Assembly: GCA_964389365.1 (NCBI GenBank)
Contig: CAYMDO010000007.1
Location: forward strand, 7,079 to 71,078
DNA: 64,000 bases
Source of the DNA: UBA993 sp964389365
Lineage (GTDB): Bacteria > Bacillota > Dethiobacteria > DTU022
Direction of reading: 5' to 3'
The notes under the pieces were generated by a model. It saw only the letters and a program-made list of their open reading frames with translations. It had not been told where the DNA came from and made no database searches. Positions within the stretch are counted from its first letter, which is position 1, and every line of letters starts with the position of its first letter. Positions 41,672 through 51,066 of this stretch are shown here, piece after piece. The translations under genes were made by a program, and so were the position numbers.

Positions 41672-42676
41672 CTAAAGATGCGGGATTACAGCCGCCCTGC
41701 GCACATCTGCATAGTGGCAGGCAACAAAGCGGCCGGGTTTTGCCTCATAATAATCAGGCTTGGAGGTGCTGCAGCGCTCGCCGGCTACCGGGCACCTGGT
41801 ATGGAAAACACACCCCGGTGGAGGGTTAACCGGGCTCGGCACCTCTCCCTCCAGGACCAGTGCCCTGCGCTTCCGTTCTTTTTGGGGATCGGGAATCGGA
41901 ATGGCAGATATCAGGGATTGCGTGTAGGGGTGCAGGGGATCTGTAAACAGCGTTTCGCTGGCTGCAAGCTCCACAATATGGCCGAGGTACATCACGGCGA
42001 TGCGGTCAGATATATATTTTACCATGCTCAAATCATGGGCAATAAAGAGGTAGGCAATACCCAGCTCTTTCTGCAAATCGCGAAGCAGGTTGACGACCTG
42101 GGCCTGGATCGACACATCCAGCGCCGAAATTGGCTCGTCACAAACAATGAAACCGGGATACAAGGCCAGGGTGCGGGCAATATTGATCCGCTGCCGCTGG
42201 CCCCCGGAAAATTCGTGGGGAAACCGCGCCGCATGGCCCGGCTTTAAACCAACCAGGTTGAGAAGACTATTTGTTCTCTCCCTGATTTCGCGTTGAGACA
42301 AGCGTGTATGGATCAGCATCGGTTCAGCGATAATCTCGCTAACCTTGAGGCGCGGATTGAGCGATGAGTATGAATCCTGAAAAACAATCTGCATTTTCAT
42401 CCTGAAGCGGCGCAGTTCCTCAGGCTTAAGCAGGTTAAGGTTAGTACCTTCGTAATAGACAGTGCCGAATGTAGGCTCCAGTAAACGCAGAATTACCCTG
42501 CCCAGGGTAGATTTCCCGCAGCCGCTCTCCCCGACCAGGCCGAGTGTTTCATTTTTACAAATATCAAAGGTGACATTGTCAACCGCCTTTACGACCGGAA
42601 CCCTGCCAAGTTTAAAAAAAGTGCTTTTCAGGTCAAAGTATTTGCTTACATTCTCAACCCGTAACAGTTTATCCAC
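41672..42676 (-). CDS. oppF: Peptide ABC transporter ATPase (OppF/DppF type)
   Basis: A 334-residue ATP-binding subunit. Walker A GLVGESGCGKSTLG (about 47-60), signature SGGQRQRINIARTLA, Walker B FIVCDEPISALD, and the C-terminal oligopeptide-type extension with PGCVFHTRCP and several Cys, which in relatives carries a [4Fe-4S] cluster. The start is GTG at 42676, overlapping oppD by 8 bases. Last gene of the transporter operon. Confidence 0.93.
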   Translation of the reverse strand: MDKLLRVENVSKYFDLKSTFFKLGRVPVVKAVDNVTFDICKNETLGLVGESGCGKSTLGRVILRLLEPTFGTVYYEGTNLNLLKPEELRRFRMKMQIVFQDSYSSLNPRLKVSEIIAEPMLIHTRLSQREIRERTNSLLNLVGLKPGHAARFPHEFSGGQRQRINIARTLALYPGFIVCDEPISALDVSIQAQVVNLLRDLQKELGIAYLFIAHDLSMVKYISDRIAVMYLGHIVELAASETLFTDPLHPYTQSLISAIPIPDPQKERKRRALVLEGEVPSPVNPPPGCVFHTRCPVAGERCSTSKPDYYEAKPGRFVACHYADVRRAAVIPHL

Positions 42677-43682
42677 CTATTCCTGCCTCACTGTGGGAAG
42701 GTTTTTCCCGGAGGTCATAAAAACATTTTACGACCTGGCCGGGAGATATGGTTACGCCGGGTGGTGATTCTTCCCAGCAGCGATCAAAGACGTAGCCGCA
42801 GCGCCAGGCAAAGAGGCAGTGCTTGGGTTCCAAAAAGAGATCCGGCGGGGACCCTTCAATACTGACCAGGCGCTCTTCGCCGCGATCGGCGATACTCGGG
42901 ATAGCGCCCAGTAAACCTTCGGTGTAGGGATGGCCGGGAGTTTCATACAGCGCATCAACCGGGGCAATTTCAACCCCGGTTCCACCGTACATAACCAAAA
43001 CCCGGTCAGCAATGCCTGCCACAACCCCCAGGTCGTGAGTGATCCAGATTACTGCAATCCCGAGCTCCCGCTGCAAGCGCCTGGTCAGTTCCACTATCTG
43101 TGCCTGGATTGTAACATCGAGGGCCGTTGTAGGCTCATCGGCAATCAGGATATCGGGGATACATGATATGGCGATGGCAATCATCGCCCTCTGCCTCATG
43201 CCGCCGGAGAACATGTGCGGGTAAGCATTATAGCGCTTGTCGGGCTGTGAAATACCGACCATCTCAAGCAGCTCTACAGCCCGCCTGTAAGCCCCTTTTT
43301 TGGTATAATGCCGGTGTGTGATCAGCGATTCGCTGATTTGCTCACCGACGGTCATCACCGGGTTCAGGGACCGGAGGGCATCCTGGAAGATAATACCGAT
43401 CCTGCTGCCCCGTAAACTGTTCAACTCTGCCTTCGAAACAGACAGCAGATCAATCGTCAAATCCTCCGGGGAAAAAATTGCGCTGCCGGTTACGCGGGTG
43501 CTCCCGGGCAGCAGGCCCAACAGGGAAAGCATGCTTACGCTTTTGCCGCTGCCGCTCTCACCGACTACAGCCAGGGTTTCACCGGCGTGCAGTTCAAAGC
43601 TGATATCGTTAACTGCATAGACGCTGCCGTCGAAAGTGTCAAAACGGGTTGATAGGTTTTTTACCGAGAGCAGTGGCTTCAA
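42669..43682 (-). CDS. oppD: Peptide ABC transporter ATPase (OppD/DppD type)
   Basis: A 337-residue ATP-binding subunit with Walker A VVGESGSGKSVSMLSLLG, signature FSGGMRQRAMIAIAIS and Walker B ILIADEPTTALDVTIQAQIV. The C-terminal part with CLFAWRCGYVFDRC is the oligopeptide-type extension. Its start is TTG with AAGGGG about 11 bases upstream. With OppF it forms the ATPase heterodimer that powers uptake. Confidence 0.93.
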   Translation of the reverse strand: MKPLLSVKNLSTRFDTFDGSVYAVNDISFELHAGETLAVVGESGSGKSVSMLSLLGLLPGSTRVTGSAIFSPEDLTIDLLSVSKAELNSLRGSRIGIIFQDALRSLNPVMTVGEQISESLITHRHYTKKGAYRRAVELLEMVGISQPDKRYNAYPHMFSGGMRQRAMIAIAISCIPDILIADEPTTALDVTIQAQIVELTRRLQRELGIAVIWITHDLGVVAGIADRVLVMYGGTGVEIAPVDALYETPGHPYTEGLLGAIPSIADRGEERLVSIEGSPPDLFLEPKHCLFAWRCGYVFDRCWEESPPGVTISPGQVVKCFYDLREKPSHSEAGIGG

Positions 43683-43702
43683 TTCTTACAAAACCCCTTT
43701 TC

Positions 43703-44647
<945 letters not shown>

Positions 44648-44653
44648 TATCGA

Positions 44654-45595
44654 TCACCGGTAACGGATCCTCGGATCAACCAGGACATAAATCAGGTCGG
44701 TAAAAAAGTGCAGCCCAATCACAACCATGCTGGTAAAAAATGCTGTTGCCTGAACCAGGAAAAAGTCACGGGTGCTGACCGCTTCAGCCAGCAGGTTGCC
44801 CAGGCCCGGCCAGGAAAAAATGGTCTCAATATAGATCGAACCGCTGAGAAGGTAGCTGAATTGAACACCAATAATACTGATCAGGGGAATTGCGGAATTC
44901 TTCAGGATGTACTTGGAATAAATCCGTTTTTTCTTCAGGCCCTTGCTGCGGGCGGTGGTAACGTAGTCTTCGTTCATGACTTCCATCACGGCCGAACGGG
45001 TAAAACGGGCCAGCTGCCCCGTTGTAAACAGGCTCAGGGCAAAAGCCGGAAGAACAATTGATTTGTCAGGCAGAGTCAGGCCTAAAAAGGTAAAGGTTTC
45101 TCTTCCAAAAGACGGGAACCAGCCCAGCTTAAGCGAAAAAACAATAATAAGAATCAGGCCCAGCCAAAAAGTGGGTATGGTCTGGCCAAGCAAACCAATG
45201 CCCCGGGCAAGGCTGTCAAGAATGGTATTCGGATTGGAACCGCCCAGTATCCCGATCGTAACGCCCATAAGAATGGCCATCAGCAGGGCCGCGGTGGCAA
45301 GCTCTATTGTTGCCGGTATGCGCTGCAATACAAGGTTCATGGCCGGCTGCCGGTATCGAAAAGAGCTGCCGAAATCGCCCCTGAAAGCGCCGGTCAAAAA
45401 ATCTCCAAACTGCACGAGGAGCGGGCGGTTAAAGCCCAGCTCCTCGCGCAGCGCTTCAATTTCAGCGGGGGATGTATGTTTTGATACCATTAAGCTTACC
45501 GGATCCCCGATTAGGTGCAGCAGCATAAACACCAGGAACAGGACCCCCAGCAATAGCGCCGCCGAGTAAGCCAGTTTCGTTAAAAGGTACCTCAA
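44654..45595 (-). CDS. oppB: Peptide ABC transporter permease (OppB/DppB type)
   Basis: A 313-residue permease with six hydrophobic segments. The family start LTKLAYSAALLLGVLFLVFM, the LGFNRPLLVQFGDFL region and the EAA loop TTARSKGLKKKRIYSKYIL are visible. It starts with TTG after an AGGGGGG site. An 86-base gap separates it from the binding-protein gene. Confidence 0.93.
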   Translation of the reverse strand: MRYLLTKLAYSAALLLGVLFLVFMLLHLIGDPVSLMVSKHTSPAEIEALREELGFNRPLLVQFGDFLTGAFRGDFGSSFRYRQPAMNLVLQRIPATIELATAALLMAILMGVTIGILGGSNPNTILDSLARGIGLLGQTIPTFWLGLILIIVFSLKLGWFPSFGRETFTFLGLTLPDKSIVLPAFALSLFTTGQLARFTRSAVMEVMNEDYVTTARSKGLKKKRIYSKYILKNSAIPLISIIGVQFSYLLSGSIYIETIFSWPGLGNLLAEAVSTRDFFLVQATAFFTSMVVIGLHFFTDLIYVLVDPRIRYR

Positions 45596-45681
45596 TACTA
45601 TCCCCCCTCACCGTCCGGTGGTCGCCGCCTTTTATTAATCGGCGCTGTGACAACCGAACGGTTTTTGTGCATCAAGGTAAT

Positions 45682-47259
45682 TTACTCGATACTGACGCCT
45701 TTCAGGTAGTACTGCTCCGAAATCCGGGGATTGTAGTCTTTGACCCGGTTATTGATAGCTTCAAAAGCAGTAGGCGAATAAAGGTAGATAAAAGGCGGAT
45801 CTTCGTACATGTATTTTAAGATCCTGGTATATACCTTTCCACGCTCGACTGAATCTGCAGTCATTTCAACTTCCTTTACCATGGCAACCAGCGCGGGATC
45901 AAGCCAGGCAGCGTAACTCGCGTCCTCGCCGCCCACAGAACCGACCAAACGGGGATAGGCTTCCCCGGTGCCTGAAGACCAACTGTCGCCGAAGAGCGGC
46001 GGCAGTTCGCGGTTGGCCTGAAGCTCCCAGAACAGGCCTGACTCCATAAACTGCAAATCTACTTCGATCCCTATTTCCGACCAGTAGCCGACTACAGCTT
46101 GCAGGACCTGTTCAAAGTTGGTATAGGTCTCCGCTGGTCCGGCCATTTCGATGGCAAAACCGTCTTGATAACCGGCCTGGGCAAGCAGGTCTTTTGCTTT
46201 TTCCGGATCATAAGTGTAAGGGGCAACGCTTGGATCATAACCGAGGTTACCGGGAATAATAAAACCGGATACCCGCTCGGCATAGCCATCGAAAAGCCGC
46301 TCTATGATCGCATCGTAATCGATAGCATGGCTCATCGCCTGCCTGACCAGCTTATTTTCGATCGGGGTGCCGATACCGGTGCTCATGTTGTTGAAGGTAA
46401 TGTAGTATACCCGATCCTGGCCGTAGGTTACCAGGGTAACATCGGGGGCATCTTCGACTGCGCCGGCCTGTTCCGGGCCAAGGTTACTGACGATGTCAAT
46501 ATCATCGTTAATCAGAGCGGCAAAACGGGTCGCCGTATCGGGAATAGGCCTGAAGATCACCTTGTCAACCTTGGGGTATCCCTCTTCCCAGTAGTCTTCA
46601 AAGGCTTCGAGTACTATCCGGTCCCCGGCCAGCCATTCGACAAACTTGAAGGGGCCGGTACCGATGGGAAACTGGAGATAACCTTCTTCACCTACTTCAT
46701 CGTGGTACTGCTTGGACAGTATGCCCCAGTGTTCGTTCATCAGGAGCAGGATAAAGGCGTTGGGCGCTTCCAGCCTCGCCTCAACTGTGTAGTCGTCAAT
46801 CTTAACCATTTCGGCCACGGCCAGGAAATCTTCCCTGTAGGTTATATTGCTGCCCTTACCGCGCTCCCAGGTAAAGACAACGTCATCGGCTGTAAAGGGG
46901 TACCCGTTGTGGAAAACCACACCTTCACGAAGCTTAAAGGTATAAACGAGGCCGTCATCAGAAATCGTCCAGCTTTCTGCCAGGGCGGGGACGACTATCC
47001 CGTCATCGTTAAGCCAGACCAGCGAGTTGAAGATACTCCAGGCAACATTTGAAGCAGTCCTGGTATCGCCGGTAGCCGGTTCGATTGTGTTCGGGTTCGT
47101 CTGCAAAGCAACCCTTAAAACGCTCTCGCCCGGCGCATCATCTGCCGTTCCGGTGCCGTCCGGCGCATCCTGCCCTCCGCAACCCGAAAACACTGACAGG
47201 GCAAGGATCAGGCAGATTATTAAACCAAACCATTGAACTTTCTTGTTCACGTTCTTCAT
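45682..47259 (-). CDS. oppA: Peptide ABC transporter substrate-binding lipoprotein (OppA/DppA type)
   Basis: A 525-residue lipoprotein of the SBP_bac_5 family. A basic start and hydrophobic stretch lead to the lipobox LSVFSGC (about 23-29), so the Cys is lipidated and the protein is held outside the membrane. Family features are ATGDTRTASNVAWSIFNSLV, LAESWTISDDGLVYTFKLRE and FHNGYPFTADDVVFTWER. The ATG at 47259 has GGAGGGG 4-5 bases upstream. Ligands of this family include peptides, nickel, heme and glutathione; the ligand cannot be read. First gene of the five-gene transporter operon. Confidence 0.93.
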   Translation of the reverse strand: MKNVNKKVQWFGLIICLILALSVFSGCGGQDAPDGTGTADDAPGESVLRVALQTNPNTIEPATGDTRTASNVAWSIFNSLVWLNDDGIVVPALAESWTISDDGLVYTFKLREGVVFHNGYPFTADDVVFTWERGKGSNITYREDFLAVAEMVKIDDYTVEARLEAPNAFILLLMNEHWGILSKQYHDEVGEEGYLQFPIGTGPFKFVEWLAGDRIVLEAFEDYWEEGYPKVDKVIFRPIPDTATRFAALINDDIDIVSNLGPEQAGAVEDAPDVTLVTYGQDRVYYITFNNMSTGIGTPIENKLVRQAMSHAIDYDAIIERLFDGYAERVSGFIIPGNLGYDPSVAPYTYDPEKAKDLLAQAGYQDGFAIEMAGPAETYTNFEQVLQAVVGYWSEIGIEVDLQFMESGLFWELQANRELPPLFGDSWSSGTGEAYPRLVGSVGGEDASYAAWLDPALVAMVKEVEMTADSVERGKVYTRILKYMYEDPPFIYLYSPTAFEAINNRVKDYNPRISEQYYLKGVSIE

Positions 47260-47407
47260 TTTTCCCCTCCTGAAATAATTTAATGTTGGCTGAATACAAT
47301 AAACCTGTAAATCTCTGCAGTCGCTACCTTTTTTGCTGATCTGCGAAATAACAAATTCAATACCATGCAAACAGCATATTGAGGCTAAAAAACCCGGGTG
47401 TTACTTT

Positions 47408-48766
47408 TTACCTTATTCTCACCCCCTGTTTTTCGAGCGCACCCTGGACCGCACTGATATCGACTGAAGCTGTCGTTGTGCCTGTTTTTACGCTTACGGC
47501 AGCTGCTACCCCGGCACCCTGGCCGGTCAGGGCGCAGCACATCATCTGCCTAGTTGCCGAGTGCGACACCTGGTCCCCGGCCACACAGCGGCCGGCAACC
47601 AAAAGATTATCTACATGCCGGGGAACCATAATCCCGTACGGCACCTGGAAGTAGCGGCCGGTTGTGGGTATAATTACTATTCCGTAGGCATCGAGGAATT
47701 CGGGGAATATGCCGATTGAATCAGCAAATTTTGCCTCGCTCCGCACATCCTCACCGGTAAGATAGTAGCGGCCGATAATCTTGCGCGACTCCCTGGTGCC
47801 GATTGAGGAGCCGATCGTCCGCAGCTTCGCTTTCTCAAAACCGGGCTGATAGAGCCGCAGCGCCTGAAGGGCATCCAAAACCTGTTTTCTTCCCTCAATT
47901 TCCGCCCTGGTCAGGTCCCGGACATCGGTGCAGTCAACTCCCTCAACCCTGACTACATTGAGCCCGGTAGCTTCCCCGGCTTCGGTGATAGTGCTCCAGT
48001 AGCCTTCCAGGGGCGAGTCTGCAGGGATTACGCCGGCAGCCCGGGCTTTTTCAAACACATTTTGAAAATATGGGCTGAACAGCTCACCATCGCCTTTTTC
48101 TGTTTCCGTGGCCCAATCGTCAAGCTTTCCCGGGTTCGCGGCGACATCTTTCCGAAACGCAGCGGCATCAACCCCGCTGATCCCGAACCCTGTGGTGACG
48201 CCCATCAGCTTATCCTTTGACTCCTTGGTGTACGGCGCGCCGGCAAAAGATACTAGATCGGCATCACCCGAAGCATCGATTACAGCGGTGGCCAAAACTG
48301 CCTGGCGCCCTGATTTGCTCTCTGTTATTATTCCCTTAACCAGGCCGTCTTCCACGATCGTCCCGACAGCATAGCAATGGTAAAGCAGCCTGACCCCGGA
48401 TTCCACAACAAGCCTGTCAGCGGCGCATTTAAACATATCGGCGTCAAGCAGGCGCCCAATTGACTGCGTATCGGGATAGGTTCCCCCGAAAGCGGTAGCA
48501 TATTCTTCCAGTTCTCTGCCAATGCCGCCGGCTTCAACCGTTCTCTCGTGCCGGTACCAAACCAGGGTCTCAACCATAGACTGGGTAATATTTCCGCCGA
48601 GAAAACCGTAACGCTCCAGGAGAATGGTATCCATCCCTTCGCGGGCGGAAGCGATGGCGGCAGAAAGGCCCGCCGGCCCGCCACCGACAACCAGAACATC
48701 GGTTGTTGCCAGTACCGGTATCTGTTTTTCTTTTTCGTAAACTGTATTCAAGCCGGTTATCTCCAT
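47408..48766 (-). CDS. FAD-dependent oxidoreductase (FAD_oxidored family)
   Basis: A 452-residue flavoprotein. DVLVVGGGPAGLSAAIASAR (about 23-42) is the FAD-binding motif, then ERYGFLGGNITQSMVE, AVIDASGDADLVSFAGAPY and a C-terminal VAGRCVAGDQVSHSATRQMM with GQGAGVAAAVSV. Members of this family have few known reactions. It is 148 bases upstream of the peptide-transporter binding protein on the same strand, so it may process an imported compound (inference). No signal peptide is seen; it is probably cytoplasmic. Ribosome site before the ATG is weak. Confidence 0.8.
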   Translation of the reverse strand: MEITGLNTVYEKEKQIPVLATTDVLVVGGGPAGLSAAIASAREGMDTILLERYGFLGGNITQSMVETLVWYRHERTVEAGGIGRELEEYATAFGGTYPDTQSIGRLLDADMFKCAADRLVVESGVRLLYHCYAVGTIVEDGLVKGIITESKSGRQAVLATAVIDASGDADLVSFAGAPYTKESKDKLMGVTTGFGISGVDAAAFRKDVAANPGKLDDWATETEKGDGELFSPYFQNVFEKARAAGVIPADSPLEGYWSTITEAGEATGLNVVRVEGVDCTDVRDLTRAEIEGRKQVLDALQALRLYQPGFEKAKLRTIGSSIGTRESRKIIGRYYLTGEDVRSEAKFADSIGIFPEFLDAYGIVIIPTTGRYFQVPYGIMVPRHVDNLLVAGRCVAGDQVSHSATRQMMCCALTGQGAGVAAAVSVKTGTTTASVDISAVQGALEKQGVRIR

Positions 48767-48907
48767 CTGCTGACTGAATCAGCACTCGTTAAAAATTGTA
48801 AACCATTTCACCAAAGCGCAGTCCTGGCAGGCTATTAACCACATCCTGATAATTCTCTGTGCCACACCCAATTACCTACCATAGATTCAGGGAAATTTTT
48901 ATTTAAG

Positions 48908-48935
48908 GTTATAATCATTGTCTGGTCCCTAGCAA
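48908..48935 (-). promoter_or_regulatory. Possible promoter of the FAD oxidoreductase gene
   Basis: On the minus strand a -35 TTGCTA and a -10 TATAAC are 16 bases apart. The leader would be about 135 bases. It lies in the AT-rich 199-base gap between recD and this gene. Confidence 0.4.
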
Positions 48936-48965
48936 AAAATACAGACAATAAGAGTATAAAATGGT

Positions 48966-51023
48966 CTACATGACAATCCCGGGCGGTTGTTGCCCGGTAT
49001 CCAGGATTTCGGTAATACCTGATTGGCGATCCACCGGCCGCCGTACGCTTTCTGCCAGGATGGCGGCTGAGCCGACGATTACCACCGATTTCCTGGCCCT
49101 TGTTACCGCAGTATATAGCAGTTCGCGCGAAAGCGGCCTGATATATTTCTCGGGCAGAATGATGGCAACATCATCATACTCCGACCCCTGGGCTTTATGC
49201 ACGGTAACCGCCCAGGCAGGTTCAACCCTGCCTTTAAGCGCCTGCAGCGGATACGCAACGAAGTCCCCCCCACGCTGGAAAACAGCCATCGGTTCGGGCC
49301 GGCTTTTTATGGCTCCACGCACCGAAGAAACAGGAAGCACGATACCGGAATCGCCGTTATAGAGCCCTAAACGGTAATCATTGCTGTTGACTATCAGCGG
49401 TTCGCCGAATGCCGGTTCGCCGAAGGCCGGCTCGCCTGCGCTTTCAGGTAAATCGCGGTCGCGCAGCCAGGCAAGCCAGCGCTGGTTAAACCAGCGGTTC
49501 AGTAAATCCGAACCGGCCCCGGCGGCTGTGACCCTGGTGGCACAGAGAAGCTTGAAGCTTTCATAATGAGCGAAGAGCCGCGTTAAATCGCGCCGATCCC
49601 GGTCGTCAAACCCGGATGTCCCCTGGCAGCAGCTGTAGCCGCGCAGGAGCGCCTGCAGGTCAGCCCGGCCAAGATGCCTGCCGAGCCAGTTTTCCATAAA
49701 CATTAGTTTTTGGCTTTCTCCGCCTAGCGATAAGAGCTCAACTCCTTCATAGGTTAGCTGATCGGGCGCGGCATATTCCCGGGGCATTCCCGCGATGCCC
49801 TTTTCAGGCGAATAGTCCCCGCTGTTCAGGGCTGACGCAAAATCAAGGATTTTGGCGCCGGCCGAATCCTCTTCCCGGGCCCGGTAGCTGTTTTCAAGCG
49901 TTATTACCCGGCCCTGCTTAACAGCCGCTTTTGAACGGCAGATATCGCGCAGCACGGCCCCCGCATCAACCGGCTGCAGCTGTTCGGCATCGCCGAGCAT
50001 AAGCAGCTTCGCGTCCGGCTGCATAGCCCGCAGCAGGCTGTCTGTTAAGGCCAGATCGAGCATTGAACTCTCGTCGACGACAATCAGCTTTTCTGACAGG
50101 CGGTTGTGCTCGGAGTAAATGAAACGCTCTTCGCCCGGGGAGTAACCGAGCAGGCGGTGCAGGGTCCTCGCCGGGGGGCAGTTTTCGATCAGATAGCTGT
50201 CAGCTTCAGAAGGGTCGGAAATTGCAGTCAGGTGACGGATTACCGAGGCGCGAATACGGTCGGCAGCCTTGCCGGTGGGAGCAGCCAGCGCTATGGCGGC
50301 TAGCGGCGGCTGATGCAGCCGGGCGGTTACCCGCAGCAGGTCGGCGACAATAGCTGTCTTTCCGCTGCCGGGGCGTCCGCTGACCACGGTTATTCTTCCT
50401 TCCAGGGCCCTTTTAATGGCAAGCTGCTGTCCTTCATCGAGAACGACCTTTTCGCCCCCTGCCATCAACGGCGGGTTTTGCAGGACATCTCGAAGCGCTT
50501 TGTCGATCTGAGCCGGCTCAATTACAGCGCCAGGGTCGCCGGCATCCGGAAGCCCCCGGCTGATCCCGGCGCGCAGCGAGTCGCTCACCCTGCCCTCGAG
50601 CAGGTGGAACTTCTGCAAAAAAAGGTGCCCGCGATCTACAATCAGCGGCCGGTAAGCACCGGCAGGGCCGAAAACATCTGACAGGCCCGCCTCCCCGGTT
50701 AGCTCCTGGTTATTCAAAAGCCCTTTAATTACCCGGTAAACCGCTTCGCGATCTTTTTCATCGACCGGAATCCGGTCCCAAACCGGGCCTGGACGCTGCG
50801 CAACCGGGAGCGGCAGCCTGGTATGCCCTTCGACAGCGGCAAGCAGGCAGGCCAGCGCAAGAATGGTTACAGCCCGCCGCAGCCATGGATCTTCTTTGCC
50901 GGCAAAAGCGGCTATTTCCCAGGCCAAAAAAAGGCTTTCCAGGCCCTGATCGAACTCTGCCACCTTTTCGGCCAGGTCGGCCGGAAAGGGAAACTGAGGG
51001 CTCACTGCCGGCTTACCAGTCAA
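48966..51023 (-). CDS. recD: Exodeoxyribonuclease V subunit alpha (RecD)
   Basis: A 685-residue superfamily 1B helicase, the 5-prime to 3-prime motor of RecBCD. Walker A is VVSGRPGSGKTAIVADLL (about 215), motif II is KLIVVDESSMLDLALTD, and the late motifs WAVTVHKAQGSEYDDVAI and LLYTAVTRARKSVVIVG are intact. A short in-frame repeat (GEPAFGEPAFGEP) lies near residue 570. The start TTG at 51023 has GGAGG 9 bases upstream; nearer codons overlap the site. It follows recB by 43 bases and completes the recC-recB-recD operon, so this is RecD1 rather than the stand-alone RecD2. Confidence 0.93.
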   Translation of the reverse strand: MTGKPAVSPQFPFPADLAEKVAEFDQGLESLFLAWEIAAFAGKEDPWLRRAVTILALACLLAAVEGHTRLPLPVAQRPGPVWDRIPVDEKDREAVYRVIKGLLNNQELTGEAGLSDVFGPAGAYRPLIVDRGHLFLQKFHLLEGRVSDSLRAGISRGLPDAGDPGAVIEPAQIDKALRDVLQNPPLMAGGEKVVLDEGQQLAIKRALEGRITVVSGRPGSGKTAIVADLLRVTARLHQPPLAAIALAAPTGKAADRIRASVIRHLTAISDPSEADSYLIENCPPARTLHRLLGYSPGEERFIYSEHNRLSEKLIVVDESSMLDLALTDSLLRAMQPDAKLLMLGDAEQLQPVDAGAVLRDICRSKAAVKQGRVITLENSYRAREEDSAGAKILDFASALNSGDYSPEKGIAGMPREYAAPDQLTYEGVELLSLGGESQKLMFMENWLGRHLGRADLQALLRGYSCCQGTSGFDDRDRRDLTRLFAHYESFKLLCATRVTAAGAGSDLLNRWFNQRWLAWLRDRDLPESAGEPAFGEPAFGEPLIVNSNDYRLGLYNGDSGIVLPVSSVRGAIKSRPEPMAVFQRGGDFVAYPLQALKGRVEPAWAVTVHKAQGSEYDDVAIILPEKYIRPLSRELLYTAVTRARKSVVIVGSAAILAESVRRPVDRQSGITEILDTGQQPPGIVM

Positions 51024-51066
51024 CAGCACCAACCTCCTTTGGAGCTTACATCTTTACCAGCGGCCT

